From Armigeres subalbatus (taxonomy: Eukaryota; Arthropoda; Insecta; Diptera; Culicidae): 64,000 nt of DNA. Every line of letters begins with the position of its first letter. Positions within the stretch are counted from its first letter, which is position 1. This document shows, piece after piece, positions 11,256 to 22,326 of the stretch. The notes beneath the pieces were generated by a model. The model was not told the DNA's origin and ran no database searches. It saw only the letters and a program-made list of their open reading frames with translations. Location: the NCBI RefSeq assembly GCF_024139115.2, contig NC_085141.1:399616042-399680041 (forward strand), read 5' to 3'. Both the position numbers and the translations under genes were made by a program.

Positions 11256-12101
11256 ATGCTCCAACGGAGCAGACACAAAAACGGGGGAGACAGTCTCCAG
11301 GGGATGAGCTCCCTGGGGGCCACTCCAAAACGCGGAGGGTTACTACCCAGAACAAGGGTAGTGGGGCTGGGAAGCTGAACCCCGGCCAGGTACCTCCAAA
11401 ACCGGGGGAGGAAGGACCTGGAAAGGTCCATCCACCCAGGAAAGACGGTGGTAAGTGGTTAGGATGACGCCTCCTGGACCCTGGTCAAGAACAAGAGGAA
11501 ACCGAAGACGTCAAGGGCCGAAAAGAAGGCCCAGGCGAATGAGGGTAGCAAGAAGTCTAGGGTAGGCGCCAATCGCTTCAGGGGCGATGTCCTAGTCATC
11601 AAGACGGACGAGGCTAAGTACTCGGACGTCTTGAAGGCGATGAGGAGTGACGTCAAGCTCGGTGAACTCGGCGCCGACGTACGTCGAATAAGACGTACCC
11701 AGACGGGCGAGATGATCTTCGAGCTGAAGCGGGGCGTCTCGCAAAAGGGCGCCGCTTACAAGAAGTTGGCGGAGGAAGTCCTAGGCGATACGGTCAAGGT
11801 GAGGGCACTCACGACGGAGGTGAATCTAAGGGTTAAAGACCTGGACGAGATCACCGAAGTCGAAGAGCTCGTCACGGCACTGTGGCGACAGTGTGAAGTG
11901 GAGACGCCCACCGCAGCCGTTCGGCTACGGAAAGGTCCGGCAGGGACGCAGGTAGCATTGGTTCGGCTATCTGCAGCGGACGCCTCCAAGGTAGTCAAGT
12001 TAGGGAGCGTCAAGGTGGGATGGTCGGTATGCCCTGTGCGCATATACGAGCAACCCGAAGTTTGCTTCAAGTGCCTGGAACCGGGGCACAAGCAATGAGA
12101 C
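11249..12101 (+). pseudogene. R1-like ORF1 (gag-like), amino-terminal part
   Basis: A frame from 11249 stops at 11465-11467; the continuing frame picks up near 11463 and runs to 12098, so one frameshift lies near 11455-11465. The downstream part has the acidic/basic helical pattern of R1-clade ORF1: GDVLVIKTDEAKYSDVLK, GADVRRIRRTQTGEMIFEL, then VGWSVCPVRIYEQPEVCFKC leading into the first zinc knuckle C-F-K-C-L-E-P-G-H-K. The stop at 12096-12098 is a TGA created in the left target duplication of an inserted element; the right copy keeps TGG (tryptophan). The rest of the knuckle continues at 14864. GC content is higher than the surroundings, as R1 ORFs usually are. Confidence 0.85.
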
Positions 12102-12713
12102 CAGTGCACAGTGTTTTCTAACCCAAGAATTCGTGATCGAAAATGTTTTGGCCATGAAAAGTTGATTTTAGAGTCTCAGTGACTTCGGAGAAAAGTTTCA
12201 GTATGTTAAGCTCCATATTTTGGAGAAAATTTTTTTTTGACTAATCCCCCTAAAAGTGAGATGGAAATTCTCTTTCCTCTGATTATGAAGATACATCATT
12301 GGTGTCTTCGAGAAAGTTGTAGAAAAAGTTTCTACGATAAATTTTGCTATATAAACTTTATTTCTATCTGCTATAGAAGTCGAGATATGGGTTGATATTT
12401 ATGAACGACCACCAAAAATCAGGTTTTCACGATACTTTCGCCAATATATTTTTTAGATTTTACAAATCTTCTACAAAGATGTCCGTCGCGATGAAAAACA
12501 TGAACCTTTCCAAGACAGTTTCATTTTATTTTCAATATTGACGAAGTTATTGATGATTTTCGGTTCAAAAATGAGCATTTTAACATTAACTGCATACATT
12601 TAGGGGCAAAATGGGGCAGCATTTTATTTAGGTAATGGAAAGTATAACTCATGCACTAATGGTTGCATTGCAACATATATGTGACAGAGCTTGACATAAG
12701 TGCCGTATGGACA

Positions 12714-12986
12714 TCTTTTTCTTCTTCTTCTTGTTATATATCAAAATGAATTGGTCTGTATTGTGCATAACTAAGAAACGGCTGGATAGATTTTCTTCAT
12801 TCCTTGAGCAAATTTGTTTATCAACATGTCCGAAGGATTAACAGAATATTTTCTCATGTAAAAATCTCGACTAAAATTGGAAAAAATATGAAAAATTTAA
12901 AATAAAATTTGTATGGAAATTTTTAAAAGGTAGATCATAACACGCATTCTCGCCTACTGTGCAGGACAACCTCTGCAGGGTCATCT
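12714..12986 (+). mobile_element. Helitron-like remnant in left arm
   Basis: Begins TC followed by a CT-rich run and TTATATATCAAAATGAATTG, and ends near GTGCAGGACAACCTCTGCAG with GGGTCAT but a degraded CTAG. The same layout is seen in the free-standing copy at 40272-40541. Confidence 0.65.
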
Positions 12987-13608
12987 TTACACTTACGCCA
13001 GACCTATAATTTAGCAAAATACAAAATTTTCTAAATGATTATTGATGGATGTTTTACAGAACTGACATGAATTTCAAATTGCGCGGGAGGAAACAACGCG
13101 TAACTAAAAAAAATCATCAAAAAGTCACGTTTACAGCAACCCGCGTAAAAAGCGACCCTGTGTATTTGGTACAATTGCATTATTTTAGAAATCACCATAC
13201 AGCCAGGAATGTTAATGAGAGGAACTGCAGTGTCGTTTAAATCAGTATTCTTTATTGAATGGAAACTATGGTTAGTGACGCCTCAAACATCATAAGTTTA
13301 AATATAAGTTCATGTAAACAATTCGAAGGTACTTGTTTTACCTATTTACTTTTCGAAATATCCCAGAATAATAAAAAGCCGGTTTGCTACGTCTAAAACA
13401 TCACAATATTGCCAAACAGGTTAACAGAAAAGTGCTCCAAAAATTTCATTTAGATCATTTGGATCCAAATAATTTAGAACTCTCTAGAAATACCAATATC
13501 CCGATATATTGGCATTTCTCTGTAAAATATATGTCGATTCGATAATATTTTTCAAAATTTGGACATTAAGACAAGACATAGGTCTGGCGTAAGTGTTATT
13601 ATCATGAA

Positions 13609-13865
13609 CTAGATGACCCGGCAGACATTGTCTTGCACAGTAGGTGAGAATGCGTGTTGTGATCTGCCTATACAAAATACCCATACAAATTCTAATTTGA
13701 ATATTTCATATTTTTTCAGTTCAAGTCGTGACTTTTACATAAGAAAATATTATGTAAACCCATCGGAAATTGTGATGAAGAAATTTGAACTCAGCCGTTT
13801 CTTAGTTATGCGGAATACAGACCAATTCATTTTGATATATAACAAGAAGAAGAAAAAAAATATCC
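13609..13865 (-). mobile_element. Helitron-like remnant in right arm
   Basis: Inverted counterpart of the left-arm copy. Its 3' end is intact: GTCTGCCGGGTCATCTAG followed by T on the minus strand, with CTAG at 13609-13612. The 5' end near 13865 reads TATATTTTTTTTCTTC-like on the minus strand. Confidence 0.68.
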
Positions 13866-14863
13866 ATATGGTACTTACGGCAAGCTAAGTCACATATATG
13901 TTGCAATGCAACCGTTAGTGCTTGAGTTATACTTTCAATCTCCTAATTAAAATTCTGCCCCATTTTGCCCCTACATGTGTGCAGTTAATGTCAAAATGCT
14001 CATTTTTGACCAAAAAATTGTCAATAACTTCGTCAATATTGAAAATAAGAAGAAACTGTATTTGAAAGGTTCATGTTTTTCATCGCGACGGAGATCTTTG
14101 TAGAACATTTGAAAAATCTAAAAAATATATTGACGAAAGTATCGTGAAAAATCTGATTTTTGGTGGTCGTTCATAAATAACGACCCATATCTCGATTTCT
14201 ATAGCAGATAGAAATAAAGTTTATATAGCAAAATTTGTCGTAGAAACTTTTTCTACAACTTTCTCGAAGACACCGATGATGTATCTTTATAATTGGAGGA
14301 AAGAGAATTTCTATCTCACTTTTAGGGGGATTAGTCAAAAAATATTTTTTTCAGGAGTATGGAGCTTAACATACTGAAACTTTTCTCCGAAGTCACTGAG
14401 ACTCTAAAATCAACTTTTCATGGCCAAAACATTTTCGATCACGAATTCCTGGGTTAGAAAACACTGTGCAGTGGTGCGAATTCTCAATCTCAGTGACTGA
14501 AATTTGTAGGATATTGATACCATTGCCTCTTCACACTCACTTCGTAGCAGTGAAAACTGAAAATGGTTAGAAGCAACAATCAAAGATAAAGTAAACAAAA
14601 GACCTCTTTTCTCATTGCACACGCAGCCCGCAGTGACAGTTCATTCAGTTCACTCGCTGCGGCCCTATATAAATGCATGGGTGAATACTATCACTTGGAA
14701 GACAAAGACAGGAAATTTGTGCCGAATGATCATCAGCTTCAGCCCGCTGTTGGCAAACCGAGTTGGCTGACTGAAAGGCACCGTCATAGGCAAAGAGGAG
14801 TAGAGAAAAATACAAAACAAAAGAATCACACTCAGCAGGCATTGTTGATAAATTGCACCACTG

Positions 14864-14990
14864 AATGGGACTGCAAAGGCCCTGACAGAAGCAAGCTTTG
14901 CCGACGCTGCAGATTGGAGGGACATAAGGCACAATGCTGCACGAACCCTCCCACGAACTCCCACAACAAAGCTGTGAACAACAAGCACGC
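14864..14990 (+). pseudogene. R1-like ORF1, remaining zinc knuckles
   Basis: Directly after the right target duplication the frame reads W-D-C-K-G-P-D-R-S-K-L-C-R-R-C-R-L-E-G-H and on to K-A-Q-C-C, giving the second and third CCHC knuckles of an R1-type ORF1. It joins the 12098 end in frame once the insertion is removed. Confidence 0.83.
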
Positions 14991-15038
14991 CATGGGGGGT
15001 TCGAAGTACCCGGCGTTTAAGCGTGCTGCAAAATCATA

Positions 15039-15310
15039 GTGCAGGTAACGCAGCTGGCTTGCTCGGCCTCGCCCGAGTGTCCGGTGTGCGTAGGTTTAGA
15101 GGAAACGGCGGAACACTACCCCGGACAAGAGTTTGGAGGATGTGTAACGATGAAGTTGACTGTAACGCCGTTTTATCGTCCTTGGTCATACCGGTGGTCA
15201 TGCCCTGTGATAGAACTCGATCCTTTTATCGAACAAGTGGCCGCGCAAAGAACAACATGGTATCGTCGTTTTCGCGGCGGCGGTCAACTGGGCGGGTTAC
15301 GAGCCTGAGG
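15039..15310 (+). pseudogene. R1-like ORF2, carboxy-terminal fragment
   Basis: The frame contains S-A-S-P-E-C-P-V-C-V-G-L-E-E-T-A-E-H, the zinc-finger-like C-x2-C...H motif found at the end of R1 ORF2. The usual downstream H-x-C part is lost in a changed frame. The following 0.5 kb to the A tract at 15.82 kb is 3' untranslated sequence. Confidence 0.72.
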
Positions 15311-15828
15311 ACGAAAAGGGGTCCTCGTCAAGGCTAGGGCAGGCGTAGGCACCGCGTCGGCAAGTCCTTCTGTGTGTTGGCGAATAGACCCTATCGCAGA
15401 GAGGTCAATTTGGGATGCACGCGGCATCATCATTCTTGATACCAGTCGTGCAGAGGGAAGCAGGCGCGAAGTGAACCCTTCCCACCATCCGAAGACATAG
15501 GGCGTGGTAAACCACCTGGAAAGTCGGCAATGCGCTGGCACGATACCATGGTGTTCTTCTAAAAAAGCGAGTCACGATGTTAGATGCTGCGAGGACACGC
15601 AGCTAACCTCGACGGTGCGTTGTACACTGGCCCCCCTTTGAAGCATTACTTACTGGTTGTACCGAAGGGGACGATGGGCTTGGCGGCAATGGAAACGGTT
15701 TAGCGGGTCGGAGATGTAGTCCTGCCTCCCTCGTTTGCTGTTGGAGGTGGTCCCTAACCCCGCACTTCTGGACAACCCAGGATGTCTGTTGAGCAGATTC
15801 CCCCTCCATTGCTTAGGAAGAAAAAAAA

Positions 15829-16085
15829 CCCAGATTAATCCACCTAGCGTGGGTGGTGCCTTTCTCGCATTTAGTTAAGACACCAACCTTATATGGGGTT
15901 TATATGGTCCGGCGTACCATTTTCTTCATAACTTTCAAACGCAACGACCGATCGTTATCAAATTCAATAGTGATCAACAAGGCTTTGTCCCCTGTCGAAT
16001 AAAACTTGTTGCGAGAAAATCGGTTAAGGATTACTATACGAAAAGTTGTCTAATGTTTTTTAAAGCTTTTGTGCACACATATACA
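15829..16085 (+). repeat. Copy of the CCCAGATTAATCCACCTAGCG repeat family
   Basis: Starts directly after the R1 A tract with ACCCAGATTAATCCACCTAG and GGTGCCTTTCTCGC, then a diverged 160-bp module with ACTTGTTGCGAGAAAATCGG. It is a different subfamily from the copies at 11.0 and 23.8 kb. Confidence 0.75.
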
Positions 16086-16089
16086 CACC

Positions 16090-16650
16090 TACAGGGTGTT
16101 CAATAAGATCGAATACACTTTCAAAAAATGTTTAAAAAATTAGTTTAAATTATTTCTTTTCCCAGTTGCATTTCATTGGAAATATTGTTTATAAGGAACG
16201 TTTGTAACATTTCTTTTGGAAAGCCCTCTATTTTAAACTTCTTCACGAGCTTTAAACGTTTCTAAAACCCATCGCAAGCGGCACGCACGATCTGCATGGG
16301 CATTTCGTTCCAGATTTTGAGAATTACATCTTGAACTGGTCCAAGTTACTGACCTTGTATTCGTACAACTCTAACATAATAAATGACCAAACAAAAAAGT
16401 TAAGAGGGTTCAAATCCGGGAAGCTGGGAGGTCGCAAAATTTTGTCCAAAAAGTCGATAAAACTGTCCCCATATTAGGCTAAAATCGCAATTTCCGTGTA
16501 TAAAGGGTTATCATCCTATTGGAACACGTAGGGCTCATCTTCGTCTTAGCACTGGGGGCATCAATTGTCCCCAAAACCTCAGTTTTGTAGTACGCCGCAA
16601 TGATTTTGACATTCAAAAACGGCTATTTATGATGCCCCAATCCATTTTCA
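16090..16650 (-). pseudogene. Mariner-type transposase relic
   Basis: The end ACAGGGTGTTCAATAAGATC (16092), directly after CT, is a mariner-like terminal repeat. On the minus strand, broken frames encode D-E-P-Y-V-F-Q-Q-D-N-N-P-L-Y-T-E (second catalytic aspartate in QQD) and P-P-S-F-P-D-L-N-P-L-N-F-F-V-W (the PDLxPxxFFxW motif before the third catalytic acid). At least three stop codons interrupt the frame. The other terminus was not found. The piece covers roughly the carboxy half of the catalytic domain. Confidence 0.75.
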
Positions 16651-17159
16651 ACACGCGTAATAAACAAACAACAAGTGACAGAATGTCAACACCAAGGGCC
16701 TCATATGCCTGTCACTGGCGAACAAAGCTCGTGTACTCTGCATCGAAGCTTAGAACCGGTGTTAGGGCGCAATCGTTAATGCGAAAATTTTTATATTCGG
16801 TTAGTTACCGCAAATAAATTCTTTTTTGAGTCCCTATAATCAAGCAGGTATCTCAAGCATGCCACATCGTTATATTGCTGCATGATTGAGTGTTTAATTT
16901 TGATAAAATATCGATAACAAAAGTGTGCATAAAAATGACCTCGCCATAACAAAAAGGTGGTAGGGAATTAACACTGTTGTTTACATTTTAGAACCAAATC
17001 CAGATGTCGCACATGTCGGGGTAGGGATTCAGTGCTCCACCTTCTCCCCCTGGTCAACACCACACACATCCGATAGCGTATATATACCGCTAACGCTGAC
17101 ACCAATACTAATACAGAATATGTACATTGGGCTTACAAACACAATGATCAAACATTTGT
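16651..17159. other. Spacer without recognised gene
   Basis: AT-rich, with a short frame at 16629-16817 lacking any domain. Nothing else identified. Confidence 0.45.
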
Positions 17160-18579
17160 AAGGAGGCTTCCGGGCCTCTTGAAAGGAGGCTTCCGGGCCT
17201 CTTGAAAGGAGGCTTCCGGGCCTCTTGAAAGGAGGCTTCCGGGCCTCTTGAAAGGAGGCTTCCGGGCCTCTTGAAAGGAGGCTTCCGGGCCTCTTGAAAG
17301 GAGGCTTCCGGGCCTCTTGAAAGGAGGCTTCCGGGCCTCTTGAAAGGAGGCTTCCGGGCCTCTTGAAAGGAGGCTTCCTGGGCCTCTTGAAAGGAGGCTT
17401 CCGGCCTCTTGAAAGGAGGCTTCGGGCCTCTTGAAAGGAGGCTTCCGGGCCTCTTGAAAGGAGGCTTCCGGGCCTCTTGAAAGGAGGCTTCCGGGCCTCT
17501 TGAAAGGAGGCTTCCGGGCCTCTTGAAAGGAGGCTTCCGGGCCTCTTGAAAGGAGGCTTCCTGGCCTCTTGAAAGGAGGCTTCCGGGCCTCTTGAAAGGA
17601 GGCTTCCGGGCCTCTTGAAAGGAGGCTTCCGGGCCGCTTGATAGAAGGCTTCCGGCCTCTTGAAAGGAGGCTTCGGGCCTCTTGAAGGAGGCTTGGCCTC
17701 TTGAAAGGAGGCTTGGGCCTCTTGAAAGGAGGCTTACGGGCCTCTTGAAAGGAGGCTTCCGGGCCTCTTAAAAGAAGGATTTCGGGCCTCTTGAACGAGG
17801 CTTACGGGCCTCTTGAAAGGAGGCTTACGGGCCTCTTGAAAGAAGGCTTACGGGCCTCTTGGAACGAGGCTTACGGGCCTCTTGAACGAGGCTTACGGGC
17901 CTCTTGAACGGGGCTTACGGGCATCTTGAAACGAGGCTTACGGGCCCTTTTGAAACGAGGTTTAGGGGCCTCTTGAAATGAGGCTTTTGAGGCTCTTGAA
18001 AGGAGGCTTCCGGGCCTCTTGAAAGGAGGCTTACGGGCCTCTTGAAAGGAGGCTTACGGGCCTCTTGAAAGGAGGCTTACGGGCCTCTTGAAAGGAGGCT
18101 TACGGGCCTCTTGAAAGGAGGCTTACGGGCCTCTTGAAAGGAGGCTTACGGGCCTCTTGAAAGGAGGCTTACGGGCCTCTTGAAAGGAGGCTTACGGGCC
18201 TCTTGAAAGGAGGCTTCCGGGCCTCTTGAAAGGAGGCTTCCGGGCCTCTTGAAAGGAGGCTTCCGGGCCTCTTGAAAGGAGGCTTCCGGGCCTCTTGAAA
18301 GGAGGCTTCCGGGCCTCTTGAAAGGAGGCTTCCGGCCTCTTGAAAGGGGGCTTCCGGCCTCTTGAAAGGAGGCTTCCGGGCCTCTTGAAAGGAGGCTTCC
18401 GGGCCTCTTGAAAGGAGGCTTCCGGGCCTCTTGAAAGGAGGCTTACGGGCCTCTTGAAAGGAGGCTTACGGGCCTCTTGAAAGGAGGCTTACGGGCCTCT
18501 TGAAAGGAGGCTTACGGGCCTCTTGAAAGGAGGCTTACGGGCCTCTTGAAAGGAGGCTTCCGGGCCTCTTGAAAGGAGG
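17160..18579. repeat. 23-bp minisatellite, about 62 units
   Basis: Unit GAAAGGAGGCTTCCGGGCCTC plus TT, tandem for 1.42 kb. Each unit is nearly self-complementary (AAGGAGGC against GCCTCTT). Two main variants, CTTCCGGG and CTTACGGG, form blocks: CCGG at 17160-17740, degenerate units at about 17640-18000, ACGG at about 18030-18210, CCGG again to 18430, then ACGG to 18545. No frame in it is plausible as a gene. Confidence 0.97.
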
Positions 18580-18889
18580 TGACTTTACAAATGGTGACTT
18601 TAGAACCTTCAGACTTTAGATTTTAGTTCAGAAGCATATTCTTAACATATCATTCATTATTTTATTTCGATCAAGTAGAAGATGTTTAAAATTTGTTCAT
18701 TCGAAGTTTTATTCTGTTAGTCTGTTGTCCTGCAGCTCTTCATACACTGTGCTGGTTGTGAACGGCAGGATTCAATTGGCTTCAATTTACTGATCGCCAT
18801 ACATATTCTGTACAAGACAAAGTTTTAAAATAAAAAATACCCAATTGTCAAAACTTTATCAATAATATTGAATAATAATTGTGATACAT

Positions 18890-18977
18890 CCGCCATTATG
18901 CCCTTTTGTTCGAGGTACCCCCTGGGGCCAGCAAAGGTACCCCCAGGGGTACATGTACCCCAGGTTGAGAACAGCTG
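18890..18977. mobile_element. hAT-type element end
   Basis: On the minus strand the piece starts CAGCTGTTCTCAACCTGGGG and continues with G-rich GGTACC words. This is the classic hAT end CAGnnGTTCTCAACC found in Charlie/hobo-type elements. The opposite end was not found within the window. Confidence 0.6.
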
Positions 18978-19154
18978 ATATAAACGAAACATAAATTTCT
19001 TCGTAATTCGAGAACTAATCTAGCAGATGAAACCGATTTTGGCGTGTGGAAAAATAGAAGTTTAAACGTTTGCTCTGCGATTACATTTGCCCCTTCTTAA
19101 CACTTCATCGTTTCAATTAATTTTGGGCAAGACGAAGTACGACGGGTCAGCTAG
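18978..19154 (+). mobile_element. Helitron-like 3' end
   Basis: Ends GACGAAGTACGACGGGTCAG then CTAG (19151-19154) followed by T, matching the 3' layout of the copy at 40272-40541 (GCCGGGTCGA, CTAG, T). The 5' boundary is unclear. Confidence 0.5.
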
Positions 19155-19847
19155 TATTAAATATTTATGGATCTATATGGTATTTGGTGGATCGCGCATT
19201 TGTATTGTTCTTGGTTCCGGTCGTCCTTCATCAAAAAAATCATCCTTTTGCAACTAGTTGCAAAAACTATTAAAGCCTGTCTACGTTAAATTTCGGACAC
19301 TGAGATAATTTCCAATTGATTTGTAGCCATATTTCAACACTTTGGACAATAATGAAAACACGCTGAAAGAATCACATAAAGCTGTCATGTAAATTGATCT
19401 TCTCAGTGGTTTGTGAAAATTTTGAAAAATCGCATTGGATGATTGGTGTTTTATTACTTGGATGATTAGGCTTTATTACCCGATCAACAAGTTTCACTAA
19501 ATGTTAAAGTTAGAAGACTCAATTATAGTTGAAATACTGTCCACCTTTTTGAAAACAAAAAATATTGATTTTTGCTACCATTATTCTGAACATAGGTGTC
19601 TGTCAAAACAGTAGATAAATTAGCATTAGATCGCCAATAGCACTAAACATCTTGTGATCGACATGTTCTGCTCAATTTGCCCTTTTTATCATCTCAGTAG
19701 CGAAATATTCATTCTTGATATCAACAAACTTTACGAATACTGAAATCAATAACCTAGTGCTAAATTAATTGTAAATTGTAATTGTTGTTTATTAGGAAAA
19801 CGTAAACCTGATGTTTGAACCGATGAATCGATGAACGTTTTTAATGG
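19155..19847. other. Spacer without recognised gene
   Basis: AT-rich and stop-rich in all frames. No gene, RNA or clear repeat seen. Confidence 0.5.
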
Positions 19848-19849
19848 TA

Positions 19850-21065
19850 AGGGAAAAGTGGGTAAAACCGACACCTTAAGCAACCCCATCTATGAAACAG
19901 TTTTCCGGTCTAGAAATGTCATACAAGCATACTTTGGCTCTCCATGCATCAGTCCATGAGGTCTCAGGACAATATTTCTTGATAGAATTTGATTTATGAT
20001 GAAAACGCGAGCAGTCCATCTTCCAGCCCAACCAGCTGGGGTGCGGGTAAGATCGACACCACATGAGGGTAAAACCGACACATCAAGTCGTTATAGAATC
20101 GAACATCAGAACAATTCTAAATGATGTTACAACATAATTGAAAATGTTTAACAACATTCATTTTGACATTTTTGTATGAAATTTATGTTTAGGGGTCACT
20201 TATAAACGATGGTTGAACAAAATTTTATATATTTAAAATCATCACCATGTATCATATTTTATTTAGTTATTGGGTCGGGTGAACAATATATAGAGTATAA
20301 GAATGTTAGTAACAAATTTACTAACTACTGTAAATATTGACCTACATTTAAATTTCACATATTTAAAAAAAAGTTGTTTATAACGGCGGTTTAAAATAAA
20401 TGCGTATGGTGCTGTTCTGACAAGAAATGAAAATGACTAGTTACGTAGGTGACAAGCTACATGTTCACAGGGGTGAAAGTGGATCATGAAAGAACAACAG
20501 TAGAACACGGATTGAATATATTTAAGAGCAAAATAAGCCTAAAAATACGGTTCTTCTTTGAGCGCTACCTTTGTTTGAGCGCTACCTTGTTATCCTTACC
20601 CTTCTTTGAGCGCTACCTTGTTATCCGACCTGCAGGTTTTCCTTGATGACTGAATATTACCCCCTAGACCTATTGTCACGCTCAATGATGATATGGTATG
20701 TAATCAGTCTATGATTAAGTTATATTCCCCGGCGCCTCGTTTTCCAATACTTGAATTATATTATGCGAATGATGAGTCTAATAAAACAGAGGTATTTCGT
20801 GATTCGAAGGCAGGTGTCGAATTTACCCCAACTGATAACATAATAATGATGAGATACATGTGGATGTTTATAATTGAAAAAGTTAAATATTTTTCCACAA
20901 CATTCACAAAATGATGTTCAATAATAGATCAAAGATGGAATACTGATAATCACTTGAAATCAGAGATTTGAAGTGGTGTCGGTCGGTGTTGAACTTAATC
21001 TAGAATTAAAAAAACACCCAAATAAAGAATAAAAAAAGTGGTGTCGGTTTTACCCACAATTCCCC
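19850..21065. mobile_element. 1.2 kb TA-flanked element with pogo-like ends
   Basis: Ends GGGAAAAGTGGGTAAAACCG and, inverted, GGGGAATTGTGGGTAAAACC, each next to TA (19848-19849, 21066-21067). The word GGTAAAACCGACAC recurs inside at about 20070 and, as GGTAAGATCGACACC, at about 20045, as subterminal repeats do. The minus-strand frame at 19890-20081 reads H-G-L-M-H-G-E-P-K-Y-A-C-M-T-F-L-D-R-K and may be a transposase scrap, but I cannot place it. End structure resembles the GTGGGGCAAGAGT element at 27390. Confidence 0.72.
20554..20627 (+). repeat. Short tandem repeat TTTGAGCGCTACCTTGTTATCC, three partial units
   Basis: Three partial copies of a 22-36 base unit containing TTTGAGCGCTACCTTGTTAT lie in tandem inside the 19850-21065 element. 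Confidence 0.75.
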
Positions 21066-22320
21066 TAACAATGTTCTGGGAAGATGAAGCAGAACTATTG
21101 AACAACATCTTCGATAAAGCTATTTTAACTGTTTTTAGATTGTTAGCTAGTGAAAAATAACTTCGTATATAACTTCTGAATCAGCTGCAGTTTGATTTCG
21201 TTGTTAAAAAAGTATTGTACAGTTAATTACCAAATGTGTATTTTATATTCTGAAAATTATCTCTCGCAATGGTTATAACTATGCGATATTCTTCCATTTA
21301 TAGTGCAAATAATCTATTTATTCTACTATAGGTTAACAGGTATTGTCTTATTGTTTTTGTTTTCAAACTTCGCATCAGATTTACAGATTTTCAGATAAAT
21401 AAAGTGATTAACACATTAATTGGCAATTTCGTTCTATTACAAATTTATAACACTGCGCATCGCCTGAATGAAAACGTTTCTTTTGAAGTACTGATTTATA
21501 TAATAATTTGTTTTCTAAACCGAGAAATGTTTATTTATACGAAAAGCTGATTTGATTATCCTTCCACATTTGGTACAAAAGGAAGCTAATGGAAAACAAG
21601 ACTCCCTTTCTTGTTGCAAAAACAAAGTCCGACATGCAACGAATCTCCATCCATCATATGAAAATATTAATACTCAGAAATAATATAAACAGTACATCTA
21701 CATTCCTCAAATTAATTTCGTTCGACAGTATAAAACAGAATAGGTCCCACTTGCCCCATTTGGAGGGGTAAGTGGGTCCTAAGGGTAAATTAATTTCTGT
21801 CACTACTAATATTTTTTTGTAATTGAATAAATGGCTTCCAACACTTCTATAATTTAATAATGGAACCATATAATGATGTATCCGTGGTTAATGTTCTGAA
21901 ATACTCACAATTGCTAAAATACCTATCCAACATCTATGGCAGATAGTGCTGTATCAAGTGTAATTTTTCTTTAATTTCAAAATTGTATGTTGTTGCACAT
22001 AAAATACCGATTTTGTTCTAAACGCTCTCATGGAACATTTTTGTTCCACGATAACGTGAAAAATAGGGTTAATATAAGAATTCACTTGATGAGTATTTAT
22101 GAAACATTGTTTCTTAAATAATACATACAGTCCTATAGACACACCGTGCATTACAAGTTTTCAAACCCATCGTAAGTCAGTCGCGAATTTCATTAATAAT
22201 ATTATTGCAAATAGCTCAATGAAGTTTATTTTGCTGTTTATAAATATGTAAATGATAATACACATCTGAAAATCCCCATCAAATCGAGAAAGCGATTTCA
22301 TTGTCCTCATGATATCGTTC
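21066..22320. other. AT-rich stretch, probably intronic
   Basis: No recognised coding sequence. It lies downstream of the splice donor at 22326 on the minus strand and is therefore probably the first coding intron of the gene whose exon lies at 22327-23015. It holds the hairpin at 21741-21781. Confidence 0.45.
21741..21781. repeat. 17-bp-arm hairpin with GTGGG(A/T)C/GGGG ends
   Basis: TAGGTCCCACTTGCCCC (21741-21757) and GGGGTAAGTGGGTCCTA (21765-21781) pair at 15 of 17 positions. The words GTGGG and GGGGTAAG resemble the pogo-like ends elsewhere in the window, so this may be two abutting element ends. Confidence 0.7.
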
Positions 22321-22326
22321 ACTTAC

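Larger units (their letters stand above)
12107..14468. mobile_element. 2.36 kb fold-back element with ~0.9 kb inverted arms
   Basis: The left arm (12107 to about 13006) and right arm (about 13578 to 14468) are inverted copies, from the outer ends CACAGTGTTTTCTAACCCA to the inner CTTACGCCAGACCTAT. They are clearly homologous throughout with scattered base changes and small indels. CAGTG, a 5-base direct duplication, flanks the element (12102-12106, 14469-14473). A loop of about 570 bases holds no recognised gene. Open frames of up to 91 codons occur but none shows a domain. Confidence 0.87.
12102..14863. mobile_element. 395-bp hAT-type MITE, split by a fold-back element after its fifth base
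   Basis: The MITE begins CAGTG at 12102-12106 and continues at 14469 as CAGTGGTGCGAATT, ending GCACCACTG at 14863. Its flanks are AATGAGAC (12094-12101) and AATGGGAC (14864-14871), a seven-of-eight match to an 8-bp duplication. Removing it joins the R1 zinc knuckle in frame (residues H-K-Q then W-D-C-K-G). Its own body is only 395 bp; the rest is the inner fold-back element. A short TATA-like run (CTATATAAATGC) at 14667 is inside it. No transposase is present. Confidence 0.82.
11250..15828 (+). mobile_element. R1-clade non-LTR retrotransposon, internally deleted and interrupted
   Basis: ORF1 (11.25-12.10 and 14.86-14.98 kb) is followed almost directly by the last part of ORF2 (from about 15040), so the endonuclease and reverse transcriptase, some 2.5-3 kb in an intact element, are missing. 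The 3' region ends in an A-rich tract at 15819-15828. The foreign block 12102-14863 is a later nested insertion. Confidence 0.8.

Noticed and set aside
14645..15039. Frames of 95-120 codons on both strands
   Set aside because: They cross the MITE end and R1 zinc knuckle region; only the short R1 part (14864-14990) is supported.
17160..18579. CRISPR-like array
   Set aside because: Units of 23 bases are directly adjacent with no unique spacers; it is a eukaryotic minisatellite.
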